A stretch of DNA of 64,000 bases from Lactiplantibacillus xiangfangensis (GCF_001438845.1 NZ_JQCL01000080.1:72061-136060), one strand, 5' to 3'; shown: positions 28,117 to 37,543, numbered from the stretch's first letter. Program-made: numbers and translations. Notes: generated by a model not told the origin, from the sequence alone.

Positions 28117-29580
28117 ATGGGACTGTTTAGTCGCCTGAAAAAAGCATTCAGTTTACCTGAATCTGAAGAATCCCAAGCAAGCGCGGCGGCGAGTGAAGCC
28201 GTTGACAGTGAAACTAGTCAGGCAAGTGCTGGCACTAGTGACGTTGAAAGCGTCGCTGCCAGCAGTGCGCCAGTCGAGAGCACGGTAGCTAGTAGTGAAG
28301 CCCCAATTTCTGAGGCGCCCGTTTCGGCTCAAGGCGTTTCCGAAGCACCCGTTGTAGAATCAGTTGCGGCTGAATCAACGGCGTCACAGGCACCTGCTAG
28401 TGAGGCAGAATCAACTGAAGCTGATTCTGCCTCAGCCCCGCAATTAACAGCGAGTGAAGCCGTTGCGAAGTCAATTGCAGCTTTGAAAGCAGCGGTTGCG
28501 AGCCAAAGTGCTTCTGTAGCAGCACCTGCTAGCGAAGAAGCGGCCACTGTAGACGAGTCGAGTGACGTGCCAGAAGCAGTCTCGGCAGCAACCAGTGCGG
28601 CTGTGGCTGAATCTGAGGTATCAGCTGAAAGCGAAGCGGAACCAACTGAAGCGCAGCGTTACGATGAAGGCTTGAAGAAGTCGCGGAAGACCTTTGGGGA
28701 TCGCATCAACGCCTTTTTGGCCAACTTCCGGCACGTTGATGAAAGCTTCTTTGACGACCTGGAAGACACGTTGATTGAATCCGATGTGGGTTATGAAACG
28801 GCAATGCGGATCAGCGACGAGTTACGTGACGAAGTAAAGCTTCAAAACGTTAAGAGCAAGAAAGAAATTTCTAGCGTTATCGTTGAAAAGTTAGTCGATA
28901 TGTACGGTGAAGCCGGTAAAGGCGAAGATAATTCGATTCACATGGCGAAAAGCGGCCCAACCGTGATCCTGTTTGTTGGGGTCAACGGGGCCGGTAAGAC
29001 GACGACCATCGGTAAAATGGCAAACATGTATAAACAGCAGGGCAAAAAAGTCCTACTGGCTGCCTGTGACACGTTCCGGGCGGGTGCCATTCAACAACTG
29101 CAAGTTTGGGGCGAACGGGACGGCGTTGACGTTGTTGCTGGCCCTGAAAAGAGTGATCCAGCCTCCGTTTGCTTTGACGCGGTCAAGAAAGCTAAGGCCG
29201 AAGACTACGACGTGCTCTTCGTTGATACCGCTGGTCGGTTGCAAAACAAGGTCAACTTGATGAACGAGTTGGAAAAAATCAAGCGGGTCATCACGCGTGA
29301 AATCCCAGATGCACCGCACGAAGTCTTACTAGTGCTGGATGCTACGACTGGACAAAATGCGTTGAATCAAGCGAAACTGTTCAAGCAGTCCACGAACGTG
29401 AGTGGCATCGTTTTGACGAAACTCGACGGGACGGCTCGTGGTGGGATCGTGTTGGCGATTCGAAACGAACTACACCTCGCCGTGAAGTATGTTGGTCTAG
29501 GTGAAAAAGTAACTGATTTACGGCCATTTAACGCCAATGACTTTGTCTACGGGCTATTTAAAGATGTCATTACAGCCTAA
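28117..29580 (+). CDS. ftsY: signal recognition particle receptor FtsY with long acidic N-terminus
   Basis: FtsY docks the SRP-ribosome complex at the membrane and hydrolyses GTP with Ffh. The C-terminal NG domain shows [27 protein letters not shown] and [10 protein letters not shown]. The first about 175 residues are a low-complexity Ala/Ser/Glu/Val stretch with repeated SEAP-like units, the equivalent of the acidic A domain, after an amphipathic [11 protein letters not shown] membrane-targeting helix. The ATG at 28117 is set by GGAAG. It is the last gene after smc; a terminator and repeat copy B follow. Confidence 0.95.
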   Translation: MGLFSRLKKAFSLPESEESQASAAASEAVDSETSQASAGTSDVESVAASSAPVESTVASSEAPISEAPVSAQGVSEAPVVESVAAESTASQAPASEAESTEADSASAPQLTASEAVAKSIAALKAAVASQSASVAAPASEEAATVDESSDVPEAVSAATSAAVAESEVSAESEAEPTEAQRYDEGLKKSRKTFGDRINAFLANFRHVDESFFDDLEDTLIESDVGYETAMRISDELRDEVKLQNVKSKKEISSVIVEKLVDMYGEAGKGEDNSIHMAKSGPTVILFVGVNGAGKTTTIGKMANMYKQQGKKVLLAACDTFRAGAIQQLQVWGERDGVDVVAGPEKSDPASVCFDAVKKAKAEDYDVLFVDTAGRLQNKVNLMNELEKIKRVITREIPDAPHEVLLVLDATTGQNALNQAKLFKQSTNVSGIVLTKLDGTARGGIVLAIRNELHLAVKYVGLGEKVTDLRPFNANDFVYGLFKDVITA

Positions 29581-29590
29581 ATGAATAATC

Positions 29591-29629
29591 AAGATGGTGC
29601 TTAGGACTCGCTCTTAAGGACCATCTTTT
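29591..29629 (+). terminator. terminator after ftsY
   Basis: AAGATGGTGCTTAGG (29591-29605) pairs with CTTAAGGACCATCTT (29613-29627), followed by T residues. The stem resembles that at 17261-17307. Confidence 0.8.
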
Positions 29630-29660
29630 GTGTTTGGGTAAAGTCTAACTTAGCCGCTAC

Positions 29661-29818
29661 GTTGGGTAGCCTTGGGTTGCTATGGGGGACGGCCCCAGCC
29701 ACACTGCGGTCTGAGGCCTCAATTCAAAGCCGATAACCCGCGTCTTTGAACTGCCCCGCAAGATTAGCAGGAAAAAGTCCTGCCAATCTTGCCGACACAG
29801 CACCCAAAGCTACCCAAC
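29661..29818 (-). repeat. structured repeat element, copy B
   Basis: This is the second copy, RNA-like strand minus. P1 is 17 bp (29661-29677 with 29802-29818) and shares no sequence with P1 of the other copies. P2 is a 13-bp hairpin (29759-29771 with 29778-29790 in plus coordinates, with one G-U). P3 is TTCAAAG/CTTTGAA with loop ACGCGGGTTATCGG; P4 is CCTCAG/CTGGGG around ACCGCAGTGTGG. The string GTGCTGTGTCGGCA after P1 is shared with copy C. It lies between ftsY and ylxM, antisense to both. Confidence 0.75.
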
Positions 29819-29825
29819 TTCGCTA

Positions 29826-30092
29826 AAAGAAATTTTACGATTGTTATCACTGGAATAACTGACAAGCAACTAATTTTTATTAGCTCAGATCTTGATACAA
29901 CGGGACTTAATTCCAAATGTCCTATGCAACCTCTAGTCTAGGTGTCTGGAGATTAGCGAAACTAAAACTAGGTACAAATGAGCGCCCTTTCATTTTTTAT
30001 ATGAAAATGGCGGCTGAGAGTTGACGAATCCTACTAAAATCGGTAATCTTAACTAGTATGTAGTCTGAGAATATCGCGCGAGGAGTCACCGC
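29826..30092 (+). other. intergenic stretch before ylxM
   Basis: I see no gene here. A small hairpin-like sequence GCCCTTTCAT/ATGAAAATGGC (about 29990-30014) and AT-rich tracts are present; the ylxM-ffh promoter presumably lies within, but no clear -35/-10 pair stands out. Confidence 0.3.
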
Positions 30093-30440
30093 ATGGAAAT
30101 TGAAAAAAATTATCGGATTAACTCGCTATTTGAGTTTTATGAACCGTTATTAACGACTAAACAAAAAGAATATATTCAACTGTACTACGGCGATGACTAT
30201 TCCTTAGGTGAAATTGCGGCCGAGTTTTCGGTCTCACGCCAAGCGGTCTATGATAATATCAAACGGACCGAAAAGATTTTAGAAGGTTATGAAGCCAAAC
30301 TTAGCTTGTACCATGATTTTGTGGAACGTAACCACGAAGTCGACGCTATTTCTGACTATATCAAAGCGCATTACCACGGTGATGCAACGTTAATTAAGAT
30401 GATTCAACAACTAGTTAGCTTAGAAGCTGACTCAGAATAA
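30093..30440 (+). CDS. ylxM: SRP-associated HTH protein YlxM
   Basis: YlxM is a small helix-turn-helix protein that is found with ffh and modulates SRP GTPase activity in streptococci. The 115-residue protein has the sigma-70 region-4-like HTH ([23 protein letters not shown]) and an N-terminal [14 protein letters not shown] segment typical for the family. GGAG sets the ATG. It stops 21 nt before ffh, forming the conserved ylxM-ffh pair. Confidence 0.93.
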   Translation: MEIEKNYRINSLFEFYEPLLTTKQKEYIQLYYGDDYSLGEIAAEFSVSRQAVYDNIKRTEKILEGYEAKLSLYHDFVERNHEVDAISDYIKAHYHGDATLIKMIQQLVSLEADSE

Positions 30441-30461
30441 TATAAAGGTTAGGTGACACTG

Positions 30462-31910
30462 ATGGCATTTGAAGGCCTAACAGAACGTTTACAAAAAGCA
30501 ATGACCAATCTCCGACGTAAGGGGAAGGTCTCAGAAAGCGACTTACGGCAAACGATGCGCGAAATTCGCCTCGCGTTGTTGGAAGCCGACGTTAACTTTT
30601 CAGTCGTTAAGGACTTTGTTAAGACGGTCCGCGACCGCGCCCTCGGGGCAAAAGTGCTGGAAGGTTTAAATCCAGCGCAACAAATCGTTAAGATCGTTAA
30701 TGAAGAATTAACGAAGACGATGGGTGAAACGGCCGTACCATTGAACAAATCGGCCAAGATTCCAACCGTTATTATGATGGCCGGGCTTCAAGGGGCCGGG
30801 AAAACGACGACCGTTGGGAAGTTAGCCCTCAAGCTTAAAAATGAAGAAAACGCGCGGCCATTAATGATTGCGGCCGACGTTTACCGTCCCGCTGCGATCC
30901 AACAATTACAACAAGTTGGGGATCAAATTGGCGTACCGGTCTTTGAAATGGGAACGGACGTTGATCCGGTTGAAATCGTGCGTCAAGGGATGGCCCACGC
31001 AAAAGAAAACCATAATGACTACGTCTTCATTGATACGGCTGGTCGTTTACAAATTGACGAACAGTTAATGAATGAATTGGCTAACATCAAGGATTTAGTC
31101 CATCCTGACGAAATTCTGTTAGTAATCGATGCCATGACTGGGCAAAATGCCGTTAACACGGCCGAAGGGTTTAACGATAAGTTAGACGTGACCGGGGTTG
31201 TTTTGACCAAGTTAGACGGGGATACCCGTGGTGGGGCCGCGCTTTCTATTCGGGCCGTGACTGGCAAACCGATCAAGTTCGTTGGTCAAGGTGAAAAGAT
31301 GACCGACCTTGACGTCTTCCATCCAGATCGGATGGCGGATCGAATTCTTGGTATGGGTGACATGCTGACGCTGATTGAAAAGGCGCAAAAACAGTATGAT
31401 GAAAAAGAAGCCGAAGAAATGAACCGCAAGATTCAGGAAAACAGCTTCGACTTTAACGATTTTCTTGCGCAATTAGACCAAGTTGACAAGATGGGGAGCA
31501 TGGAAGATATCATGAAAATGATCCCCGGAATGGCTAACAATCCGGCCATGAAGAACGTCAACATGGATCCTAAAGACATCGCACACGTGCGGGCCATTGT
31601 TTATTCAATGACTGAAAAAGAAAAAACGGATCCCGATTTATTGAATCCTTCACGGCGCCGGCGAATCGCAGCTGGTTCTGGGCGTCCAATCCACGAAGTT
31701 AATCGGATGATCAAACAATTTAACCAAACCAAAAAGATGATGAACCAAATGTCGAAGGGTAACTTTGCCGGCATGGAAGGCCTGATGGGCGGCAATGGCG
31801 GCGGTATCGGTGGTAAGATGCAGCAAATGGCCATGAAGCGCATGGTGCGGCAAACTAAGAAGACAAAACAAAAGCGTTTAGCGAAGGCAATGCGTCGTCG
31901 GAAACGCTAG
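30462..31910 (+). CDS. ffh: signal recognition particle protein Ffh
   Basis: Ffh binds 4.5S RNA and signal sequences and targets ribosomes to FtsY. The N domain (MAFEGLTERLQKAM) is followed by the G domain with GLQGAGKTTTVGK, DVYRPAA, DTAGRLQ and TKLDGDTRGG, and a methionine-rich M domain with the RNA-binding helices (SRRRRIAAGSG). The ATG at 30462 fits the AGGTGA site. At 482 residues it has the usual length. Confidence 0.96.
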   Translation: MAFEGLTERLQKAMTNLRRKGKVSESDLRQTMREIRLALLEADVNFSVVKDFVKTVRDRALGAKVLEGLNPAQQIVKIVNEELTKTMGETAVPLNKSAKIPTVIMMAGLQGAGKTTTVGKLALKLKNEENARPLMIAADVYRPAAIQQLQQVGDQIGVPVFEMGTDVDPVEIVRQGMAHAKENHNDYVFIDTAGRLQIDEQLMNELANIKDLVHPDEILLVIDAMTGQNAVNTAEGFNDKLDVTGVVLTKLDGDTRGGAALSIRAVTGKPIKFVGQGEKMTDLDVFHPDRMADRILGMGDMLTLIEKAQKQYDEKEAEEMNRKIQENSFDFNDFLAQLDQVDKMGSMEDIMKMIPGMANNPAMKNVNMDPKDIAHVRAIVYSMTEKEKTDPDLLNPSRRRRIAAGSGRPIHEVNRMIKQFNQTKKMMNQMSKGNFAGMEGLMGGNGGGIGGKMQQMAMKRMVRQTKKTKQKRLAKAMRRRKR

Positions 31911-31945
31911 TTTAAAAGATTTTTTAGCCTGTCAAGAAAAAGTCC

Positions 31946-31974
31946 TTTACAAGCTATTGATTTACTGGTATATT
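31946..31974 (+). promoter_or_regulatory. rpsP-khpA promoter
   Basis: TTTACA (31946-31951) and TATATT (31969-31974) are separated by 17 nt, about 32 nt upstream of rpsP. Confidence 0.6.
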
Positions 31975-32006
31975 ATTACCTGTTAAAGAATTCGGGAGGT
32001 GTTTAA

Positions 32007-32279
32007 ATGTCAGTCAAGATTCGTCTAAAGCGGATGGGTTCAAAGAAAAATCCATTTTACCGGATTGTCGTAGCAGACTCACGGTCACCACGTGATGGTC
32101 GTTTTATCGCCCAAGTCGGCACATACAACCCACTTACTGAACCAGCCCAAGTTAAGCTTGAAGAGGAAGATATCCTCGGTTGGTTGAACAACGGTGCGCA
32201 ACCTTCAGATACGGTTAAGAATATTTTATCTAAAGCCGGTATCATGAAGAAGTACCACGAAGCAAAGTACACTAAATAA
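32007..32279 (+). CDS. rpsP: 30S ribosomal protein S16
   Basis: This is a 90-residue small-subunit protein with the diagnostic start [20 protein letters not shown] and [23 protein letters not shown] lies 6 nt before the ATG. It is co-transcribed with khpA, 17 nt downstream. Confidence 0.96.
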   Translation: MSVKIRLKRMGSKKNPFYRIVVADSRSPRDGRFIAQVGTYNPLTEPAQVKLEEEDILGWLNNGAQPSDTVKNILSKAGIMKKYHEAKYTK

Positions 32280-32296
32280 TAAAGCGGTAATAGATC

Positions 32297-32554
32297 ATGG
32301 CAGATATTAAAGCTTTAATCACCACGGTTGTCACGCCTTTGGTCCAACATCCTGATGATATCCAAGTTACTTTTAAGGAAACCCAACGGTACCTTGAATA
32401 TAACTTAACGGTTAACCCCGAAGATATTGGACGGGTGATTGGTCGCCAGGGACGGGTTGCTTCTGCAATTCGGACGATTGTGTATAGTGTCCGCGTTTCA
32501 GGACCTAAACGTGTCCGGCTTACGATCGAAGACGGACAACAAAAAAACTCTTGA
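32297..32554 (+). CDS. khpA: KH-domain RNA-binding protein KhpA (YlqC)
   Basis: This is an 85-residue single KH-domain protein with the GXXG loop in GRVIGRQGRVA. In streptococci and lactobacilli KhpA acts with KhpB (Jag/EloR) in RNA binding and control of cell elongation. It follows rpsP as in most Firmicutes. The ribosome-binding site is weak (AGCGGTAATAG), so translation may depend on coupling to rpsP. Confidence 0.93.
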   Translation: MADIKALITTVVTPLVQHPDDIQVTFKETQRYLEYNLTVNPEDIGRVIGRQGRVASAIRTIVYSVRVSGPKRVRLTIEDGQQKNS

Positions 32555-32588
32555 GCAAGCAGCGATGTTTTGTTTAAGAGCTTTTTTA
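32543..32588 (+). terminator. terminator after khpA
   Basis: AAAAAACTCTTGAGCAA pairs with TTGTTTAAGAGCTTTTTT with mismatches, with T-run; it overlaps the last codons of khpA. Confidence 0.55.
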
Positions 32589-32622
32589 TTACTTATCTAA
32601 AGGGTTTAATAGTGGTCGCTTC

Positions 32623-32770
32623 GTCGATTAGGACTGGGGGACGGTTCCAGCCATAGTGCGGTCTGGAGCCTCGATTCAAAGCCGATAAACCACGTCTTTG
32701 AATAGCCCCGGATTAGCTGCGAAAAACTTTCAGCTAATCTTGCCGACACAGCACACCAGTCCTAATCGAC
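32623..32770 (-). repeat. structured repeat element, copy C
   Basis: This is the third copy, RNA-like strand minus. P1 is a perfect 15-bp helix (32623-32637 with 32756-32770). P2 is GATTAGCTG/CAGCTAATC with a T-rich loop, P3 TTCAAAG/CTTTGAA with loop ACGTGGTTTATCGG, P4 TCCAG/CTGGA around ACCGCACTATGG. The single-stranded string TGTGCTGTGTCGGCA is nearly identical in all copies. It lies between khpA and rimM, antisense to both. The rest of this 356-nt gap holds only a TATAAT-like box (about 32868) for rimM. Confidence 0.78.
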
Positions 32771-32910
32771 TTCGCTGCAGGCAACTTTATTAACATAAGG
32801 ATGGTTGGGGCTTGTCAGTGATTGCAAAGACAGGCTACAAGGGACTAATTTGTAGTAGTTTAAAATAATATAATGAGATTAAAAATAGAACGATTTAAGG
32901 AGGCTACTAG

Positions 32911-33435
32911 ATGGATTATTATCGGATTGGGACGTTAGTCAACACGCACGGTATTCGTGGTGAAGTGAAGGTTGTTGTGATTACTGATTTTCCTAAAAAA
33001 CGGTTTAAAGTGGGGCAACAAGTGACTCTGTTTAAATCACCAGACAAGACCATGAACGGTGTCACGGTAACGATTGCCACGTCACGTCAACAAAAAGGGC
33101 TCTTTTTCCTGACATTTAAAGGGCTCGGTAACATTAATGATGTTGAGCAGTACAAAGGCTGGACCATCATGGTAAAAGCTGAAGAATTACACAAGTTACC
33201 AGCTGGCGAATATTACTATCATCAAATCATCGGCTTGTCCGTTGTGACGACGGACGGTGAAACTCTGGGTAAGATCAAAGAAATTTTAGCACCGGGTGCC
33301 AACGACGTTTGGGTCGTTCAACGTGACCATGGTCAAGACGACGTCCTCTTGCCAAAAATTCCACAAGTGATTAAAAAGGTTGATTTAGACGCCGGTGTGG
33401 TCACGGTTGAACTAATGGAAGGGCTGATCGACTAA
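32911..33435 (+). CDS. rimM: 16S rRNA processing protein RimM
   Basis: RimM binds S19 and helps mature the 30S head. The 174-residue protein has the RimM N-domain ([15 protein letters not shown]) and a C-terminal PRC-barrel with the paired aromatic motif [15 protein letters not shown] sets the ATG. It overlaps trmD by 1 nt, the conserved rimM-trmD-rplS order. Confidence 0.95.
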   Translation: MDYYRIGTLVNTHGIRGEVKVVVITDFPKKRFKVGQQVTLFKSPDKTMNGVTVTIATSRQQKGLFFLTFKGLGNINDVEQYKGWTIMVKAEELHKLPAGEYYYHQIIGLSVVTTDGETLGKIKEILAPGANDVWVVQRDHGQDDVLLPKIPQVIKKVDLDAGVVTVELMEGLID

Positions 33436-34175
33436 TGCAAATCGATATTTTAAGCCTGTTTCCAGGAATGTTTGAAGGGCCGTTGCACGAGTCAATGATT
33501 GGTAACGCCATCGAAAACGACGTCATTAACGTGGATGTCACGAACTTTCGGGATTACACGACGGACAAGCACAACCACGTCGATGACTATCCGTATGGTG
33601 GCGGAGCCGGGATGTTGCTCCAGCCCCAGCCCATCTTTGACGCCTTAGATGACGTTCAAAAGAAGCATCCGTCCAAGGGGCGGGTCATCTTGTTGGATCC
33701 TGCGGGTGTGCAGTTTAACCAGCACGTGGCGGAGGACTTCGCAAAAGAAGACCACCTCACGTTCATCTGTGGCCACTATGAGGGCTATGACGAACGTATT
33801 CGGTCACTTGTGACGGATGAGGTCTCACTTGGCGACTACGTCTTAACTGGCGGTGAATTAGGCGCCATGGTGATGATTGACGCAACCGTGCGGCTGATTC
33901 CTGGTGTTTTGGGTAACGCCGAATCTGCACCCGGTGATTCGTTTTCTAGCGGCCTGTTAGAATACCCCCAATACACGCGGCCGGCTGATTTTCGGGGGAT
34001 GCCCGTGCCAGATATCCTGCTCAGTGGGGATCACGGCAAAATTGATGACTGGCGGTTAGCGCAGGCCCTCAAGCGGACTTATGAGCGTCGGCCCGATATG
34101 TTAAAAGATTTGAAACTGTCTGGAAAAGCCCGCCAAATGCTGGCGGACATCCAGGCTGACGAGCTGGATCACTAA
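33435..34175 (+). CDS. trmD: tRNA (guanine-37-N1)-methyltransferase TrmD
   Basis: TrmD methylates G37 of tRNAs reading CNN codons with SAM and prevents frameshifting. The 246-residue SPOUT-class knot protein shows [24 protein letters not shown] and [12 protein letters not shown], the SAM-binding knot. It overlaps rimM by 1 nt. rplS has its own promoter and leader downstream. Confidence 0.96.
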   Translation: MQIDILSLFPGMFEGPLHESMIGNAIENDVINVDVTNFRDYTTDKHNHVDDYPYGGGAGMLLQPQPIFDALDDVQKKHPSKGRVILLDPAGVQFNQHVAEDFAKEDHLTFICGHYEGYDERIRSLVTDEVSLGDYVLTGGELGAMVMIDATVRLIPGVLGNAESAPGDSFSSGLLEYPQYTRPADFRGMPVPDILLSGDHGKIDDWRLAQALKRTYERRPDMLKDLKLSGKARQMLADIQADELDH

Positions 34176-34182
34176 ATTTAGC

Positions 34183-34291
34183 TTGCATTCTTTAGAATGA
34201 ATATGTTATTCTATTTATTGGCTATTATGCCCATTAACGATGTTCCGCTGACCAGGTTGTCACGAATGTCGGCGAAAGGAAGATACAAATT
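34183..34291 (+). promoter_or_regulatory. rplS promoter and probable L19 leader
   Basis: TTGCAT (34183-34188) and TATTCT (34207-34212) are 18 nt apart. The following leader forms small hairpins, the clearest being CGCTGAC with GTCGGCG (about 34248-34275, one G-U) just before the ribosome-binding site GAAAGGAAG. Position and stem agree with the known L19 leader family that mediates autogenous control, but I could not run a covariance model. Confidence 0.5.
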
Positions 34292-34648
34292 ATGCGTCAA
34301 AACAAATTGATCGAAAAGATCACCAATGACCAACTCCGGACAGATATCCCTGATTTCCGTGCCGGTGATACGGTTCGTATTCACGCCCGTGTTGTTGAAG
34401 GAACTCGTGAACGGATCCAATTATTCGAAGGTGTCGTAATCAAGCGTCACGGTTCAGGAATCAGCGAAACTTATACTGTTCGTAAGATCAGTAACGGTGT
34501 CGGTGTTGAACGGACTTTCCCATTACACACACCACGGGTTGCTGCCATTGACGTTGTACGCCAAGGTCGTGTACGTCGTGCTAAGTTGTACTACTTACGT
34601 GACTTACATGGTAAAGCTGCACGTATCCCAGAACGTCGTCGCGGCTAA
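34292..34648 (+). CDS. rplS: 50S ribosomal protein L19
   Basis: This is a 118-residue protein at the subunit interface, with [28 protein letters not shown] and the C-terminal [18 protein letters not shown] typical of L19. It follows trmD with an independent promoter. A strong terminator (34703-34737) ends the housekeeping block. Confidence 0.96.
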   Translation: MRQNKLIEKITNDQLRTDIPDFRAGDTVRIHARVVEGTRERIQLFEGVVIKRHGSGISETYTVRKISNGVGVERTFPLHTPRVAAIDVVRQGRVRRAKLYYLRDLHGKAARIPERRRG

Positions 34649-34702
34649 ATCACAATGTAATCAGTTTGAATTAGTGGCGTAAGCCTTGATTTGAACGCAA
34701 AG

Positions 34703-34737
34703 AACGACTAACTGAATTTTCAGTTAGCCGTTTTTTG
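34703..34737 (+). terminator. terminator after rplS
   Basis: AACGACTAACTGA pairs with TCAGTTAGCCGTT with one mismatch, followed by TTTTTTG. Confidence 0.85.
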
Positions 34738-34989
34738 TTACCTGTAATTTGAAATTGATTCTAAATTTAAAATGTCAGGATAGTTTGTCCAATTTTTGAT
34801 TTGGATTCTTAATGAAAGGGTGGAAAAAGGAATTGTAATTAAAGATGAAACCGCTTTAAAAATGGCTTTAGTCGGATATTAGCTAAAAGGGTCGTAATTA
34901 AGTTAGCAATCTGTTAGATTATGATTAAAATATAATTAGAAAAATGAATGACCAACTAATTATAAATAATTTAATGGAGTGTGATGCTT
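34738..34989 (+). promoter_or_regulatory. promoter region of the transporter/amidohydrolase pair with a cre-like site
   Basis: The stretch is AT-rich with no gene. TGAAACCGCTTTAA (34846-34859) matches the CcpA cre consensus at 13 of 14 positions. A TATAAT (34931-34936) about 55 nt before the start is the likely -10; no good -35 is visible. Confidence 0.4.
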
Positions 34990-36246
34990 ATGGCTGCAAT
35001 TATTGCGCTAATGACTGTTATGGGTTTTATCATGGTAGGTGAATGGGTTTCAACCCGTTCTCGGGCCTTCATCCCGTCAGTTTTCATTACGGCTGTGCTA
35101 TTTTTGATTGGATTCTGGACGATCGTACCGAAAAACGTGGTTCCCCAAGCTTCCTTTGGGACTCAGTTCATTGCAATTACGCAAGCAGTTTTGCTAGTCC
35201 ACATGGGGACCCTTATGGACTTGAAGCTATTACTTAAACAATGGCGCGCCGTGACCATCGCCTTAGCCGGTGTAGTTGGGACCGTGGTCCTTGCCATGGG
35301 TGTTGGGAGCCTACTATTTAGTTGGCATACCGTTGTCGCAAGTGTGCCACCTTTGACTGGTGGCTTGGTTGCTGCTTTCTTAATGACTTCCGGGTTAAAA
35401 GCCCAAGGCATTACCGCTTTAGTTGCCTATCCGGTTGCAATGTTCGTTGTACATAGTATGCTCGGTTACCCATTGACGTCATGGATGCTAAAGCGTGAAA
35501 GCAAACGCCTCCTCGTGAAATATCACGCTAATCCAGCACCCGTCGTCGCCGTTGACGATGCCAAAGTTGCCCGGGCGACTAACAACACGACCGCCCAAGT
35601 GACGGACAGTGCGCGGGACAACGAAACAGCAATTGCACCAAGCAAAGCATTTTCTCGGTTTAAGCTACGGCGCTGGCAAATTTCCGATGCCTACGATACA
35701 CCAGCCTTTATGTTATTTAAGGTCGCCATCGTCACGGCATTGGCAGAATGGGTCGCTAGTTTATTACACGGCACGATTAACGCATTTATCGTCTGCTTGG
35801 TCTTCGGTGTTATTGCTCATCAATTTGGCTTCCTAGAAGATTCCGTTCTTGAAAAGGCGGGCGTGTTCCACTGGTTAATGTACGGCTTACTAGCCTACAT
35901 CTTCTCAAACTTAAGCATCGTTAAAGTTAGCATGTTGTCAGGAATCTTAGTCCCAATCGTGACCTTGATCATCTTAGGTGTTCTCGGCATGTTCTTAGCT
36001 TCCGCTGTATTAGCAAAGCCGTTAGGGTTCAGTCGCGAAATGGCTTTTGCCAGCGCGCTGACCGCGTTGTTCGGTTTTCCAGCCGATTACATTGTGACCC
36101 ACGAAGTTGTTAGCATCATGGGTTCCACTGACAAAGAGAAGAAATATTTACTCGATAATATGCTACCAAAGATGTTAGTTGGTGGGTTTGCGACCGTGTC
36201 AGTCGCGTCGGTTATTATTGCATCGGTATTCTTGAAGATTTTGTAG
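34990..36246 (+). CDS. multi-pass membrane protein, putative transporter
   Basis: I do not recognise the family with certainty. The 418-residue protein has about ten to eleven hydrophobic helices in two blocks, separated by a hydrophilic loop (about 170-235) rich in Ala, Asp and Asn. LTALFGFPADY and LTGGLVAAFLMTSG look like functional re-entrant segments. Its overall look recalls carboxylate/amino-acid carriers of the GltS type or the uncharacterised DUF3100 group. The amidohydrolase 11 nt downstream suggests that it imports an N-acylated amino acid or amide that the enzyme hydrolyses. The ATG at 34990 suits GGAGTG; ATG 34984 is possible. Confidence 0.6.
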   Translation: MAAIIALMTVMGFIMVGEWVSTRSRAFIPSVFITAVLFLIGFWTIVPKNVVPQASFGTQFIAITQAVLLVHMGTLMDLKLLLKQWRAVTIALAGVVGTVVLAMGVGSLLFSWHTVVASVPPLTGGLVAAFLMTSGLKAQGITALVAYPVAMFVVHSMLGYPLTSWMLKRESKRLLVKYHANPAPVVAVDDAKVARATNNTTAQVTDSARDNETAIAPSKAFSRFKLRRWQISDAYDTPAFMLFKVAIVTALAEWVASLLHGTINAFIVCLVFGVIAHQFGFLEDSVLEKAGVFHWLMYGLLAYIFSNLSIVKVSMLSGILVPIVTLIILGVLGMFLASAVLAKPLGFSREMAFASALTALFGFPADYIVTHEVVSIMGSTDKEKKYLLDNMLPKMLVGGFATVSVASVIIASVFLKIL

Positions 36247-36257
36247 GGGGCATTTTT

Positions 36258-37421
36258 ATGACAACAACTGATTTAACGACTTGGATGACGGGGTTACGTC
36301 ATCAGATTCACTCATATCCAGAACTCGCACTACACGAGGTGAAAACAACCGCGTTGATTAAGAAAACGTTGACGGATTTAGGCGTTCGCGTTTTACCCTA
36401 TCCCGGGGCGACCGGGGTGGTGGCTGAGATCGGCCATGGCGAACCAACCGTCGCGTTACGGGCGGATATTGACGGTTTACCCGTTTTGGAAAAATCCGCG
36501 TTGCCATTTGCTTCCACGGTAAAGGGCCATATGCACGCTTGTGGGCACGATTTTCATACCGCGGCGTTACTAGGTGGCGCACGGCTACTAAAGGCACATG
36601 AAGCCGAATTAAACGGAACCGTTCGCTTGATTTTTCAACCGGGTGAAGAAGGATACGTCGGGGCGAAGCTCATGATTAAAAATGGCGTGTTAAACGGTGT
36701 TCAAGCTATTGCGGGGTTTCATAACCAACCAGATATCCCGGTAGGTACACTTGCGCTGAAGACCGGTCCAATGATGGCTAGTAATGATAACTTTGACGTC
36801 ACCATTAAGGGCCACGGTTCTCACGCGGCGATGCCGGAAGCGAGTCATGATCCCATCGTCACGCTGGGAGAATTGATCACGGCGTTGCAGACGATTCGCA
36901 GTCGTAACATTGCGCCGGATGCGCCGTTGGTGTTGACATTAGCGGCAGTTCAAGCCGGGACAACGTTTAACGTGATTCCCGATTCAGCGGAGTTTAAGGG
37001 GACTATCCGGACGTTCAGCGCGGCTAACCGTCAATTAGCCAAGGAACGGTTCTACGACATTGTTGAGGGTGTGACCAAGATGAATGGTCAGACGACGGAA
37101 ATCAAATGGGACCGTGGTCCAAGCTGTGTCAATAACGATGAAACGTTGACGGACGTGTTGGCGAAAGCGTTGGCCGACACCGTGACCATCGTACCAGCGC
37201 ATCCTTGCAATGCGGACGATGACTTTGCGTTGTATCAAGAACGAGTCCCCGGATTTTACGGTTTCCTTGGGTCGGGTGGGACCGGCGTCTTACACCAGTC
37301 CAACTACAGTTGCAACGATGCCGGACTGATTTACGGGGCGAAGTTCCACTTGATGGCGGCGAAGGCAATGCTAGCAGCCGTTTCAGCCGGGGTGTTAAAT
37401 CCGGTCGACCAGGCGGTTTAA
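36258..37421 (+). CDS. M20-family amidohydrolase (hippurate/N-acyl-amino-acid hydrolase type)
   Basis: This zinc-dependent amidohydrolase probably releases an amino acid from an N-acyl or aminobenzoyl conjugate. Metal-binding motifs are MHACGHDFHTAALLG and GEEG, with a later FHNQPD and the HGSHAAMPE dimerisation-domain loop (about residues 185-195). The 387-residue length is typical. GGGGG precedes the ATG by 7 nt. It lies in an operon with the membrane protein upstream. The exact substrate cannot be told from sequence. Confidence 0.85.
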   Translation: MTTTDLTTWMTGLRHQIHSYPELALHEVKTTALIKKTLTDLGVRVLPYPGATGVVAEIGHGEPTVALRADIDGLPVLEKSALPFASTVKGHMHACGHDFHTAALLGGARLLKAHEAELNGTVRLIFQPGEEGYVGAKLMIKNGVLNGVQAIAGFHNQPDIPVGTLALKTGPMMASNDNFDVTIKGHGSHAAMPEASHDPIVTLGELITALQTIRSRNIAPDAPLVLTLAAVQAGTTFNVIPDSAEFKGTIRTFSAANRQLAKERFYDIVEGVTKMNGQTTEIKWDRGPSCVNNDETLTDVLAKALADTVTIVPAHPCNADDDFALYQERVPGFYGFLGSGGTGVLHQSNYSCNDAGLIYGAKFHLMAAKAMLAAVSAGVLNPVDQAV

Positions 37422-37438
37422 AAATTAGATGATGATGT

Positions 37439-37473
37439 AAAAGACGTTTCACTAATCAAGTGGGACGTCTTTT
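37439..37473 (+). terminator. terminator after the amidohydrolase
   Basis: A 15-bp hairpin (37439-37453 with 37459-37473) holds two G-U pairs, with T-run at its end. Confidence 0.85.
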
Positions 37474-37543
37474 GCATCGTTGTAGAGTCGAACCTAAGCG
37501 GGTACGCATGCTATAATAAGAGGCATTGAAGGGGTGACCATCA

